Shown here: positions 43,708 through 52,573 of the stretch, in pieces
How positions within the stretch are numbered: position 1 is the first letter of the stretch
Layout of the letters: each line of letters begins with the position of its first letter
DNA from: Kribbella voronezhensis
Lineage (GTDB): Bacteria; Actinomycetota; Actinomycetes; Propionibacteriales; Kribbellaceae
Direction of reading: 5' to 3'
NCBI RefSeq assembly: GCF_004365175.1
Contig: NZ_SOCE01000001.1
Coordinates: 3,603,403-3,667,402 of the forward strand
Length of the DNA stretch: 64,000 bases
Notes under the pieces: generated by a model
What the model was told of the DNA's origin: nothing
Databases searched by the model: none
The model's input: the letters and a program-made list of their open reading frames with translations, nothing else
Translations under genes and position numbers: made by a program

Positions 43708-44998
43708 ACGCGTTCGTCGCGATCCAGTTGATCTTGAGCCCGCCGTACGTCGAACTCGGCACCAGGAACCGGAAGGTCTGCTTGCCGCGAACGGTCGGCT
43801 TGTAGGAGTAGGTGCCGTCACCCGACCGGATCGCCAGGCTGCTGTGGGTCACCCACGCTGTGCCGTTCCACCGCTGGATGATGCCGGTGACGTTGCTGTA
43901 CGGCCGGACCCCGATCACCGCGGTCGTCTTCTGTCCCAGCGTCACCGTCGCCGGACTGAACATCGCCCGCATCAACTTGTACGGCGTAACCGCGGCCACC
44001 GGCGGCGTCACCGCGCTGTACCCAACCACCCAGTTGACCTCGGGGTCGGATCCCGCGATCACCACAGCCTCGTAGTCGTTGTAGGCGACCGTGCGGTACT
44101 CCCGGGCGCCGATCGAGGTCTCGCGGAACACCTTCGGAGTGAGGGCAGGCCAGATGACAGCGCCGCCCGAAGTCGATCGCCACCCCGCTGTGGAACTGTT
44201 CCGCGTCTGCAGATCAACGGCGTTCTGGACCGAGACCTTGTACGGCGCGCTTGCCACCCCGTTCGAGCAGTGTCCCGGACGGATCGCGTCGCTGGTGAAC
44301 GGGACCCGGATGTCGTCGCCGTAGGGCGTCGAGGCAGGCACCTTCTGGCTGACCGCGAAATTGACCACTGCCAGCCCCTGGTCCTGGCTGGCGCCCCACT
44401 CTGTGTCGGCGTAGGTCCCGACCCGGAACGGCGGCTTCTGGTACGGCAGCGTGGTGCTGCCGTGTTGCCCGTTCACGGCCGGCAGCTTCGTCCAGGTGCA
44501 GCCGTTGGTGCCGGTCATCCGAATGCGGGCCGACGTCGGCGTCACGTCCAGCGGGTCGTTCGGAGTGCTGTCGGGCGCGCCGGTGGACGACTCGAAGGTC
44601 CAGCTGACGGTGATCGCACCGCCGGCAGCCGCTTTCGCCGGCCAGTCGAGGCTCGGGTAGGGCGCGATGGTGTCGAAGTGAGTCGTCTGCGCGACCAACT
44701 CCTTGGAGGTGGCGTCGCGAACCTCGACCATCACATCGGTCGATCCGACCTGGAGTTGGCCCTTCGCGATGACGACCTGATCGGCCGACGTCTGGTCGGC
44801 CAGCACGCGGTCGGCGCTGAGCGGACTCTTGCTGACCACCCGGAGCGGACCGGTGTGAGCCGGCCAGCTGATCCGGATGTTGGTGTGGGTCGCGTCGGTC
44901 CAGCCGATCTGCGCGACGCCGACGGCTTGGGCGGACGGCCCGGAGAGAGTTGCCGCGACCAAGGCGACAGGCAGGACGGCAAGAGCTGACTTACGCAT
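43688..44998 (-). CDS. Secreted beta-rich protein of unknown function
   Basis: A 436-residue protein with a signal peptide (1-25, LPVALVAATLSGPSAQA). The mature part has many short beta strands with Ig-like signals (Fn3-like ITVSWTFES, APYKVSVQN), and ends WIATNAFSLTVR. No catalytic motif recognised. It overlaps glpD by 20 bp at the 3' end. Start ATG 44998; the preceding GGGG is weak. Confidence 0.65.
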   Translation of the reverse strand: MRKSALAVLPVALVAATLSGPSAQAVGVAQIGWTDATHTNIRISWPAHTGPLRVVSKSPLSADRVLADQTSADQVVIAKGQLQVGSTDVMVEVRDATSKELVAQTTHFDTIAPYPSLDWPAKAAAGGAITVSWTFESSTGAPDSTPNDPLDVTPTSARIRMTGTNGCTWTKLPAVNGQHGSTTLPYQKPPFRVGTYADTEWGASQDQGLAVVNFAVSQKVPASTPYGDDIRVPFTSDAIRPGHCSNGVASAPYKVSVQNAVDLQTRNSSTAGWRSTSGGAVIWPALTPKVFRETSIGAREYRTVAYNDYEAVVIAGSDPEVNWVVGYSAVTPPVAAVTPYKLMRAMFSPATVTLGQKTTAVIGVRPYSNVTGIIQRWNGTAWVTHSSLAIRSGDGTYSYKPTVRGKQTFRFLVPSSTYGGLKINWIATNAFSLTVR

Positions 44999-45084
44999 GA
45001 GAACCCCGTACGGCGGAAGGCCGGCGATCGCTGACCGTCGCCGGAATCGGCCGCAAACCTATCGCATCACCAGCCTTTGCGGCC

Positions 45085-45110
45085 GCGAATTGCAGCTTGC
45101 TGCAATTCGC
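45085..45110. terminator. Perfect hairpin after the third DUF4328 gene
   Basis: GCGAATTGCAG and its complement form an 11-bp stem around CTTG, starting 1 bp after the stop codon of the DUF4328 gene at 45112. No T-run, so termination is probable but not certain; an operator is the alternative. Confidence 0.55.
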
Positions 45111-45111
45111 A

Positions 45112-46320
45112 TCACTGGGAAGGCGGTTCGGAGTTTCCGGACTGCCGTTGCTTGCTGCCGTAGGACGGGAACCTCGGCCCCGGCTGGGTGGTGAACCCGG
45201 GCAGCGGGCGAGGAGCGTACTGGGGTGGTCCCGGCGGAAGGTAGCCCGGCTGCTGCTGCGGCACCGATTGCTCCGGTTGGCCTGACGGCATCGGCAGGCC
45301 TGGGGGAGTTGCTGGGATGCGCGCGTCGGCTTGGGACTGTTGCCAGCCTGGGATGCGTGCGTCGGCCTGGGACTGTTGCCAGCTGGTGACGCGGAACAGC
45401 AGCAAGGAGCTCGTGACGGCGGCGGCGATCAGGAGAAGCGTGGCGACGGTGAAGCCGATGTTGACGCCGAGCGCCACCCGGACCATGAACGTCTGCATGT
45501 CGTAGATGTCGACGTAGCCGTCGGTCGCCTCGGCGGCCTGCGCCTGGTCGACCAGCCGGACCAGCCAGACGATGAAGCTGATGCCCGCGAACCCGCCTCC
45601 GCCCACGAGGATCACCCAGAACGCGGTCCAGCAGGCCCACCAGCCGTACAGCAACGACCGGACCTGACCGGACCTTGCGGCGCCCGGTTCGCTCGGTGGC
45701 TCGCTGGCGGTGACGACGTCCTGGACGATCTGCAGCGGATACCAGAACTGGACGATCGGGCAGATCCAGCCGCCGACGGTCCACCCCTGCGCATGCCGGT
45801 GCGCGCCACTTCGTGAGTTGTAGCCGCCTTGGTAGCTGGAAGCGAAGTCGGGCTTGAGGATCTCCGTGTTCTCCCGGGCCTGCCAGAGCCAGATCAGGAA
45901 GGCGATCCCGGTCCCGAGGAAGAGGTAGTTGACCAGGTCCAGCAGCGGCCCGGTGTGCGCGATCCGCTCGACGCCGCGCTGGTATTCGTCCTCGGACACC
46001 AAGAGATAGATGAACCGCTTGACGCCCCCATACGACCGCCACAGCACGACCGACTGGATCACCGCCGCCACCGAGGTGAGCCCCATCAACAGCACACTGA
46101 CCTGCGCCGTCCGCCGCAACGCCCGGTACTTCGGCCCCGACTGCACGATCGGATACGCCCCCGGATAGGGCCCACCGAACTGCGGCCCCGCATGCCCGGG
46201 CGGACCCCCGTAGTGCTGCGCCGGTCCGCCCTCCGAGCTCGGGTACTGCGGTGGGCCGGCTGGGGTGCCTGGATACGGCGATGCCGGCGGCCCGTCGTAC
46301 GGCCCTTGATAGTGACTCAT
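45112..46320 (-). CDS. DUF4328 membrane protein with proline-rich ends (paralogue 3)
   Basis: A 402-residue protein. Its N-terminal 60 residues are Pro/Gly/Tyr-rich, then the DUF4328 core with FLIWLWQARENTEIL and QGWTVGGWICPIVQFWYPLQIVQDVV, then a Gln/Pro-rich tail. The tail contains a tandem duplication of 12 residues (SWQQSQADARIP / GWQQSQADARIP). Start ATG 46320 after GGAGG. It resembles the two paralogues at 29-32 kb; function is unknown. Confidence 0.78.
   Translation of the reverse strand: MSHYQGPYDGPPASPYPGTPAGPPQYPSSEGGPAQHYGGPPGHAGPQFGGPYPGAYPIVQSGPKYRALRRTAQVSVLLMGLTSVAAVIQSVVLWRSYGGVKRFIYLLVSEDEYQRGVERIAHTGPLLDLVNYLFLGTGIAFLIWLWQARENTEILKPDFASSYQGGYNSRSGAHRHAQGWTVGGWICPIVQFWYPLQIVQDVVTASEPPSEPGAARSGQVRSLLYGWWACWTAFWVILVGGGGFAGISFIVWLVRLVDQAQAAEATDGYVDIYDMQTFMVRVALGVNIGFTVATLLLIAAAVTSSLLLFRVTSWQQSQADARIPGWQQSQADARIPATPPGLPMPSGQPEQSVPQQQPGYLPPGPPQYAPRPLPGFTTQPGPRFPSYGSKQRQSGNSEPPSQ
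45310..45381. repeat. 36-bp tandem duplication within the DUF4328 gene
   Basis: Two adjacent 36-bp units that encode the duplicated 12-residue segment, differing at a few third positions. In-frame, so the reading frame is kept. Confidence 0.7.
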
Positions 46321-46427
46321 CGTTCCCCCACCTCCCCGGTCCCCTTGCCCAACAAGCTATCGCAGCGCAGGGAGCGTTCAGAGGTTGTCCACAGGCCAAA
46401 GCTGCAGATTCGGCCGAGCTCGAAAGG

Positions 46428-47189
46428 TCAGCCCAACCGGCAGAACACCGCGGTCGCATCATCATGCCGCTTGCCCCGAAAGCTCCCCACCGAAGCCAGC
46501 CTGTCGTACTCGCGAACCCGCTCGATCAACCCCGACGGCCCGCTCGTCTCCAGCACGTCGACCAACTCGTCCCAGCTGTGCCCGTACCGCTCGGAGTACC
46601 GCGACGCGCCGTCGGTCAGCACCGCGGCCACCTCAACCACCGCGCGGTCCGTAGTACCGGCGATTGCTTCGTACGCCGCCTTGGGTGCCGTACTCGCCAC
46701 CCAGAACCCGCCCGGCTGGTTCCGCATCCGCCGTACCGCCTCGAACGTGTACTCCGGCAGCAGGTCGACCCGGTTGTCCGCCACTACCGTGAGCTGGCGA
46801 TCCGGGGACCGCAGCACGATCGGCGAGTCCGCCAGCACCAGGTGCTCGACCTGATCCGCACCGACCCGGAGCATCGACACCGTCGTCGACGGGCTGTCCG
46901 GGTTCGTGAGATCACACGTGTCGGCATGCTCAGCGCAGACGGCTGCGATCGCATCGGCCAGCAGATCCGCCAGCGGCGCCGTCGACCTGGCCAGCAACGG
47001 CAGGACCAACTGCCCGCCCAGTCGCTCGACCAGCCACGCGACGTCGTGGCGGCAGCCCGAATCGAGCTCAGGCGGCGCCGTCGCCCCGTCGAGCACGACC
47101 ACGAAGTCCGGCCCGGCCAGGACCAGGTCCTCGTTCACCGAAGGTGGCCACCGATCCGGCGCCGGCTGACAGGCTGAGCGGATCTCCAC
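46428..47189 (-). CDS. Protein phosphatase 2C-like domain protein
   Basis: A 253-residue protein resembling actinobacterial PP2C-like domain proteins: NEDLVLAGPDFVVVLDGATAP contains the Asp-x-Asn-like pattern and LDG, and the C-terminus has DDATAVFCRLG, the last metal-binding Asp pair. Whether it is an active phosphatase is uncertain. GTG 47189 is 9 bp beyond the epimerase stop, so the genes form an operon. Confidence 0.65.
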   Translation of the reverse strand: MEIRSACQPAPDRWPPSVNEDLVLAGPDFVVVLDGATAPPELDSGCRHDVAWLVERLGGQLVLPLLARSTAPLADLLADAIAAVCAEHADTCDLTNPDSPSTTVSMLRVGADQVEHLVLADSPIVLRSPDRQLTVVADNRVDLLPEYTFEAVRRMRNQPGGFWVASTAPKAAYEAIAGTTDRAVVEVAAVLTDGASRYSERYGHSWDELVDVLETSGPSGLIERVREYDRLASVGSFRGKRHDDATAVFCRLG

Positions 47190-47197
47190 CCAGCCAT

Positions 47198-48103
47198 TCA
47201 ACCCCGAGCGGCCCAGGTGTCCTTCAGCGACTGGTCCAGGCTGATCGCGGGCGACCAGCCGAGGTGCTTCTGGATCAGCGTGGTGTCGGCTTGCTGCCAA
47301 GGCACGTCTTCCGCCGCCGAACCTGCGTGGTCCGGGTGCACGACCCCTTCGGTGACCTGAGTGGAGGTCCCGCTGAGCTCGACCAGCCGCTGGACCACGT
47401 CCCTGGCCAGCACAGCCCGCCCGGAGCCGACGTTGAACACCGGCGGCAGCCTGTCCTCCGCTGTCGCCACTGCCACCGCTGCCTCGGCGACGTCCCGTAC
47501 GTCGACGTAGTCCCGCCAGGCGTCGAGCGACCCCAGTTGCAGGGTGTCGGTGGTCCCCAGTTGGCGTACGACACGGCCGAGCAACGTGCTGGCCGGCGAC
47601 CCGGGTCCACTGATGTTGAACGAGCGCAGCACGACCGCGTCCGCCCCGTGGCTCTGCGCACGCAGTACGAGCTCCGAGCCGGCCAACTTGGTGATCCCGT
47701 ACGGTCCTCCCGGCCGGAGCTCTGCGTCCTCGTCCTGACTGGTGCCGCGCGGCGCACCGCCGTACTCCGCCGCTGAGCCGATCTGGACGAAGCGGGCGTT
47801 GGTCGCGTGGTGCCGGGCCGACTCGAGCAGCGCCTGGACCGCGACCACGTTTCCCCTGGTCAGGGCAGGGACGTCACCCTGGGTCGCGGCCGCGGCGTTG
47901 ATGATCACAGTCGGCTTGTACATCGCGAGCTGGGTGTCGAGGGCGTAGTGGTGATCGACGGCCAGGTCGAACCGCCGATGCGGCTCACCACTGCTCCTGG
48001 TGAACCCCCGGTGCTCGATCCCGCGCTCGGCCAGCAGTGCGCAGATCCGGCCGCCGAGGAAGCCGCCGGCGCCGAAAACCATCACCCGTTCTGATCCGGT
48101 CAC
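47198..48103 (-). CDS. NAD-dependent epimerase/dehydratase
   Basis: A 301-residue extended SDR. The Rossmann motif is VFGAGGFLGG; the catalytic part is GSAAEYGG and YGITKLAGSE (YxxxK). The C-terminal part (FNVGSGRAVLARDVVQRLV, LGWSPAISLDQSLKDTW) fits nucleotide-sugar epimerases. GTG 48103 has a GGAGGG very close; an ATG a few codons further in is possible. Its PP2C-like partner is co-transcribed; together the logic is unclear. Confidence 0.82.
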   Translation of the reverse strand: MTGSERVMVFGAGGFLGGRICALLAERGIEHRGFTRSSGEPHRRFDLAVDHHYALDTQLAMYKPTVIINAAAATQGDVPALTRGNVVAVQALLESARHHATNARFVQIGSAAEYGGAPRGTSQDEDAELRPGGPYGITKLAGSELVLRAQSHGADAVVLRSFNISGPGSPASTLLGRVVRQLGTTDTLQLGSLDAWRDYVDVRDVAEAAVAVATAEDRLPPVFNVGSGRAVLARDVVQRLVELSGTSTQVTEGVVHPDHAGSAAEDVPWQQADTTLIQKHLGWSPAISLDQSLKDTWAARG

Positions 48104-48208
48104 CCCTCCATCGTGCCTGCCGTGTTCGGCGATCAGCTGAAAGTTGTCCGTCGGGGTCGTCACAATGCAGTGGACGGGTTGACTTGCCGAATCGAAGGAT
48201 GGTGGCCG

Positions 48209-48820
48209 ATGGCCGACCGCACGCACGGACGTCAGACGCCCGCGACCGAGTCCACGATCAGGGACTGGGACGACGCCGATCCGTCCGGGCAGACCTACAC
48301 GCGGGTGCTGTTCATCGACTCGGATCTGACCGAGATCAGCAACGCCGGCGGCGTGTTCGAGGAGTGCGTCTTCCGCGGCGTGCGGTTCAACGCGTCCAGT
48401 CACACGGACGCGGCGTTCGTGAACTGCACCTTCGTCCGCTGTTCGTTCTTCGACACCACGTTCACCCGGTGCAAGCTGATGGGCAGCAGGTTCGACGACT
48501 GCGCCTACAGCCTGATGAAGGTGACCGGCGGCGACTGGTCGTTCGCGAGTCTCCCCGGTGCCGATCTGCGCGGAGCCGAGTTGTCGGGCGTGAAGCTCCG
48601 CGAGGCAGACCTGACCGGCCTCCGCGCCGGCAAGTCCGTACTACGGAATCTCGACCTCTCCGGTGCCTCGATGCAGCGCGCCGACTTCTCCGGCTGCGAC
48701 CTGCGCGGCTCGGATCTGTCCACCCTCGACCCCCTCACGGTCGAACTCAAAGGCGCGATCGTCGACCTCCCCCAAGCGATGGTCATCACCACCTCCCTAG
48801 GCCTCGAAGTCCGCCCCTGA
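48209..48820 (+). CDS. Pentapeptide-repeat protein
   Basis: A 203-residue right-handed quadrilateral beta-helix protein with A(D/N)LXX-type repeats (GADLRGAELSGVKLREADLTGLRAG..., residues about 90-170). Family members such as Qnr or MfpA mimic DNA and protect gyrase; this one is McbG-like by eye, but no function is proven. ATG 48209 has a GAAGGA site. No toxin partner is visible. Confidence 0.78.
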   Translation: MADRTHGRQTPATESTIRDWDDADPSGQTYTRVLFIDSDLTEISNAGGVFEECVFRGVRFNASSHTDAAFVNCTFVRCSFFDTTFTRCKLMGSRFDDCAYSLMKVTGGDWSFASLPGADLRGAELSGVKLREADLTGLRAGKSVLRNLDLSGASMQRADFSGCDLRGSDLSTLDPLTVELKGAIVDLPQAMVITTSLGLEVRP

Positions 48821-48833
48821 CCTCTCGATCCCG

Positions 48834-49307
48834 CTACGAGGCGGCGCAGACCTCGACAATCGCGGCTGGATCCCAGTAGTACGGACGGAACTCAGCGATC
48901 CGGCCGTTGGCGATCTCGTTGACCTGAACTATGCGGGTTTCGATCGTCCCGCCCGTCGCCCGGGCGCGAAAGCGCACCTGGAGCAGCATGACCACTGTGC
49001 TTGTGTCCGCGACGACTCGCGCCTGTACGACGTCCATCGACTGCCACGTCTCGGCGAAGAGGTCCTGGAACGTTTGTATGCCTCGGTGCCCCCGCCATTC
49101 CCCAGTACCAGTGAATGGCAGGCCGGGCGCCTGGTAGAGCACGACGTCGGGATCGAGGCAAGCCGCCACTGCGGTGAAATCGGCACCCGCTGCGGAACCG
49201 CCCGCGGCCACGTACGCAGCCTCGGCGGCGTAGAACCGGTTCATCGCAGCCATCACGTCGGTATCGGAAGACTGCGCTGCACCGCTCGAACCCGGCGTTG
49301 TCGTCAT
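48834..49307 (-). CDS. SnoaL-like (NTF2-fold) protein
   Basis: A 157-residue protein of the SnoaL/NTF2-like ketosteroid-isomerase fold: N-terminal helix, then FTAVAACLDPDVVLYQAPGLPFTGTGEWRGHRGI and a C-terminal beta sheet with YYWDP. ATG 49307 lies downstream of GAGGAGACC. Role unknown; polyketide cyclases and small enzymes share this fold. Confidence 0.78.
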   Translation of the reverse strand: MTTTPGSSGAAQSSDTDVMAAMNRFYAAEAAYVAAGGSAAGADFTAVAACLDPDVVLYQAPGLPFTGTGEWRGHRGIQTFQDLFAETWQSMDVVQARVVADTSTVVMLLQVRFRARATGGTIETRIVQVNEIANGRIAEFRPYYWDPAAIVEVCAAS

Positions 49308-49548
49308 ACGTCTGGTCTCCTCGTCGTCTGTCGGCACGCAGGTACGTGTCGCACAGGTTGAACGCGCGAGGCGACCACGATGTGATCTAGCGACCGACGG
49401 ATGAGTCAGAAGAGTCGGATATCTGCAGCCGGGTGTTCCGTCATCCCCCGTTTCATCCACACCCTGTGGAAAACTATGCGGACATTTCCCAGTTCGCCGC
49501 TCACTGTTAACCCGTCCGCCCTGGACCCAACTGTGGGACGGGTGTTTG
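49308..49548. other. Gap with no clear gene
   Basis: 241 bp between two minus-strand genes. It contains a short CACACCCTGTGGAAAAC stretch (49459-49474), slightly A+T-richer sequence and no convincing RNA or operator. Confidence 0.4.
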
Positions 49549-50214
49549 TCAGCGCAGCCGGGCGAGAGGGCGTAGGCGGGTGGCTTTTGAGGTGAGCGGG
49601 CGGCCGACGGGCGCAGTACGGAGTAGTGAGGAGACCAGTTCGCCTCGGCGATGGCGGGCTGGGCCTCGGCCGCGGGAGATGAGGACGGCGCCGTGCTCCA
49701 CGACGTACGCCGGGCTGATCAGCGTCCTCGTCCGGGTCGCCACCTGCACCGCTGCCGCCAGGCCGACTCCGGCGAAGGCGCCGAGGGTGTTGGCGATCAG
49801 GTCGTGCAACTGGCAGGACCGACCCAGCGGTGGGACCAACGCCTGCACCGCCTCGACCGTCGCGGACAGCCCGATACCGGCCGCGATGCCGTCAGTGGGT
49901 CGCCCGCTGGTCAACGTGAGCATTCCGGCGGCGGGGATGAACAGCAGGACGTTCAGCACTCCCTGCATGGAGGTGAGGCCTCCTGTGGTCGTCAGGTGCG
50001 TCCCGCAGACGCCGACGCCGGCCAGCCGATGCGCCGTAGGACTCAGCGTCGCCGCCAGAACCAGCGCCAACGACGTCGGCATCAACAGCGATGCCAGTCG
50101 CGGCACCACTCCAGTCGGCCGCCGTGCCGCCGAGAGCGCGACCGGCAGCGTCATCGCGGTGAGGAAGAGCCAGGTGTCCAGCAGGTACGGGATTCCGCGA
50201 TAGGTCTCGAGCAC
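49549..50214 (-). CDS. VanZ-family membrane protein
   Basis: A 221-residue protein with about five transmembrane segments and VanZ-like stretches (GVLNVLLFIPAAGMLTL; SATVEAVQALVPPLGRSCQLHDLIANTLGAFAG, the E...Q...H-D-x-x-x-N pattern). VanZ proteins confer low-level teicoplanin resistance or act as membrane accessories; here the function is unknown. GTG 50214 with a GGAGG upstream. A basic C-terminal tail (about 60 residues) is unusual. Confidence 0.82.
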   Translation of the reverse strand: MLETYRGIPYLLDTWLFLTAMTLPVALSAARRPTGVVPRLASLLMPTSLALVLAATLSPTAHRLAGVGVCGTHLTTTGGLTSMQGVLNVLLFIPAAGMLTLTSGRPTDGIAAGIGLSATVEAVQALVPPLGRSCQLHDLIANTLGAFAGVGLAAAVQVATRTRTLISPAYVVEHGAVLISRGRGPARHRRGELVSSLLRTAPVGRPLTSKATRLRPLARLR

Positions 50215-50463
50215 GTGTCCGGAGCCTCCGTAGTCGACCGGCCGACGCGTGGCCCGCTAGGTCCCCGCGTCGACTCGCCGTCGGTGATCGCCCGATGTCG
50301 CTTCCTCAACAGACGATCAGGCGTCCACTCCACCGCCCGCTAGGCCAGTCCGGACATCTGCACGCACCCGCAAACAAACAGCGCGTACCCCGTGACAATC
50401 CGTACCCGAACCGTCACCCCGCATAGATGCTCACAGCAACAACTTCGTGGCCTCTGGCAACGA

Positions 50464-50748
50464 TCAGTCCTCGGCGTCGTCTTCCGTGGCGTCGCCGGAG
50501 TCCCGCTCGCCGCCCTCGACATCCTCGGCCATGCCGGGGTCCTCGGCCACGTCGGTCGCGTCGGGCTCGTCGGTCGCGTCGGTCGCGTCGGTCGCGTCGG
50601 GCTCCTCGGGCTCGTCCGGCTCCTCGCTCGCGTCGGGATCTTCGGGAAGGTCGGCTTCGTCCGGCCAGTCCTCCAAGGACGGATCGGCCGGAATGCCGAC
50701 CGCGTGGTCCTCGCCCGGCAGGTGGTAGTTGCCCCATTGCTCGGTCAT
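50464..50748 (-). CDS. Small extremely acidic protein
   Basis: 94 residues, over a third Asp/Glu, with tandem A-T-D and E-P-D tracts (DATDATDATDEPDATD). A structured N-terminus (MTEQWGNYHLPGEDHAVGIPADP) resembles short hypothetical proteins in actinomycetes. It begins 9 bp after the 3-TM protein gene, so they are likely co-transcribed. Function unknown; the charge suggests binding or mimicry, which is inference. Confidence 0.65.
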   Translation of the reverse strand: MTEQWGNYHLPGEDHAVGIPADPSLEDWPDEADLPEDPDASEEPDEPEEPDATDATDATDEPDATDVAEDPGMAEDVEGGERDSGDATEDDAED

Positions 50749-50757
50749 GTCGTCCCC

Positions 50758-51237
50758 TCAGGTCGTCACGATGGCGATCAAGATGATCAGGATCTCGATC
50801 CAGAGCAGCCCGACGATCATCCGGAGCGCCGACTGGAGCCGTTTGATCCCACGCCGGTTCTCGATACCGCCGGCGATCATCGCCTGGGTCACGGCCAGCC
50901 GGATCGCGTCCTCGTCCTTGCTTTCCTCGTGCAGCCTGAGGATCACCGTCGCGCTCGGCCCGTAATGGAAGCTTTTCACCGGCCAGTGGACGACCATCAC
51001 CGCCGAAGCCATCAGGCTCAGTACGGCGAGGAGCGCGAAAGCGGCCCACTCCGGATAGTGCCGCGCGCTCTTCTCCGCACTGCTGATCAGGCCGACGCCG
51101 GCCGTGAAGGTGACGGCCAACGAGGCCGCGGTGAACAGCGTCGTCGCCCGGTTGCGGACATTGCTGATCGTGCCGTCCTGCTGGGAAAGCGTGAGTTTTG
51201 CCGCGTCATAGGCAATCTCGAAGGCCTTCTCCGGCAT
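50758..51237 (-). CDS. Three-TM protein resembling SLATT-like effectors
   Basis: A 159-residue protein: an amphipathic N-terminal helix (EKAFEIAYDAAKLTLSQQDGTI) leads into two closely spaced transmembrane helices (about 28-50 and 60-82), then a helical cytosolic stretch (residues 90-130) and a final transmembrane helix (about 138-157). This topology is seen in small SLATT/S-2TM-type proteins of bacterial conflict systems, but no nucleotide synthase or SLOG partner is nearby. ATG 51237 after GGGGGGAAC. The function is not established. Confidence 0.55.
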   Translation of the reverse strand: MPEKAFEIAYDAAKLTLSQQDGTISNVRNRATTLFTAASLAVTFTAGVGLISSAEKSARHYPEWAAFALLAVLSLMASAVMVVHWPVKSFHYGPSATVILRLHEESKDEDAIRLAVTQAMIAGGIENRRGIKRLQSALRMIVGLLWIEILIILIAIVTT

Positions 51238-51398
51238 GTTCCCCCCTGGGATCTTGCCCGGTGTACCCAAAGAATGGCCCGGCCGACCACGATCTGCAAG
51301 AGCGTCGCGGCTTGCCTGTTCGCGACGCTCCCGAGGTCGTGCCGACCGGGCCGGTCCCTTCCGTACGGCTATCAGGAGAAGGCGACGAACTGATCGAG

Positions 51399-51872
51399 TC
51401 AGCCGAACATGCCCGGCTGGTAGTCGCCCGCGGGCTGCTGAATGATGACGTTCAGCCGGTTGAAGGCGTTGATGATCGCGATCGTCGACACCAACGCGGC
51501 GAGTTCCTCCTCGTTGTAGTGCTTGGCGGCGTTGGCCCAGGCCTCGTCCGTGACCCCGCCGGCCGCGTCGGCGATCCGCGTGCCCTGTTCGGCCAGCTCC
51601 AGCGCCGCACGCTCCGCCTCGGTGAAGACGGTCGCCTCGCGCCAGGCCGCGACCAGGTTCAGGCGCTGCTGGGTCTCACCCGCCGCCGTGGCGTCTTTGG
51701 TGTGCATATCGGTGCAATAGCCGCAGCCGTTGATCTGGCTCGCTCGAAGTCTCACCAACTCCTGCGTGGCCTCCGGCAGCGTCGACTCCGCGGCGACGCG
51801 GCCCGCGGACGCGAGGTACTTCAGTGCCTTGCCCATGGCCGGGTCTGCGAAGAGGTTCAAACGGGCATCCAT
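51399..51872 (-). CDS. AhpD-like carboxymuconolactone decarboxylase-family protein
   Basis: A 157-residue alkylhydroperoxidase-like protein. The catalytic cysteines are Cys50 and Cys53 with His57 (GCGYCTDMH), the AhpD core motif. It likely has peroxidase or redox function. GAGGAG precedes ATG 51872. It is a single gene, next to a methyltransferase on the same strand. Confidence 0.88.
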   Translation of the reverse strand: MDARLNLFADPAMGKALKYLASAGRVAAESTLPEATQELVRLRASQINGCGYCTDMHTKDATAAGETQQRLNLVAAWREATVFTEAERAALELAEQGTRIADAAGGVTDEAWANAAKHYNEEELAALVSTIAIINAFNRLNVIIQQPAGDYQPGMFG

Positions 51873-51943
51873 GATGGACTCCTCGATCGTCGTCGATGTG
51901 TGTACACAATTCCGACGAAGCCGCCCATCAGGATGTGAGGCGG

Positions 51944-52573
51944 CTAGCGCGCGACGAGGACTCCGCCCAGCTTGCTCTCGGCCGAGCTGAGCGTCAGTTG
52001 CGCCTCCACCGCGAACCCCGCATCGCCAAGCCAGGCAGCCATCTGAGCCGGCTCGCGCAGGTGGACGTGAAGGTTCATCGGGTGCCCGCCGTACCCCGAC
52101 GTCTTCAGCCGCGTCTCGTCGCCCACGTGAAACCCGACCAGCAACGGGCACCCAGGTCGCAGTACGCGCCGGAACTGCTCAAGGACGAAGCCCAGCTGGT
52201 GATCGGGGATGTGGATGAGCGAGTACCAGGCGACCAGTCCCGTCAGCGAATCATCGGCAAGTGCGGGCTCGGTCATCGACCCGACCTCGAACCGTACGCC
52301 GGGATGCTCGCGCCGGGCGACCTCGATCATCGCGGGCGACAGGTCGATCCCGAGAACGTCGGCTCCCGCCCCCTGCAGATACCCGGCGATCCGCCCCGAA
52401 CCACAGCCGACATCGGCGATCAGCCCACGGCCCCCGACCTCGCGGGCGAACACGTCCAGCATCGCCCGTTCGTACGGCGTCTGCTCGAGCAGATCCCGCA
52501 CGATTTCGGCATAGCTCTCGGCGACGGTGTCGTACGACGCTCGGGTGTCCACCAACCAGTCTTCAGAGCTCAT
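51944..52573 (-). CDS. Class I SAM-dependent methyltransferase
   Basis: A 209-residue Rossmann methyltransferase: motif I VGCGSGRIAGYL, an acidic loop (IDLSPAMIE) and motif post-I (GSMTEPAL..GLVAWYSLIHIP). Substrate unknown. It overlaps the DinB gene by 11 bp, which argues for coupling. Confidence 0.88.
   Translation of the reverse strand: MSSEDWLVDTRASYDTVAESYAEIVRDLLEQTPYERAMLDVFAREVGGRGLIADVGCGSGRIAGYLQGAGADVLGIDLSPAMIEVARREHPGVRFEVGSMTEPALADDSLTGLVAWYSLIHIPDHQLGFVLEQFRRVLRPGCPLLVGFHVGDETRLKTSGYGGHPMNLHVHLREPAQMAAWLGDAGFAVEAQLTLSSAESKLGGVLVAR

Noticed and set aside
48209..48820. A Qnr/MfpA-type quinolone resistance protein
   Set aside because: Pentapeptide repeats are present, but they alone do not identify gyrase protection and the gene is 9 kb from gyrA.
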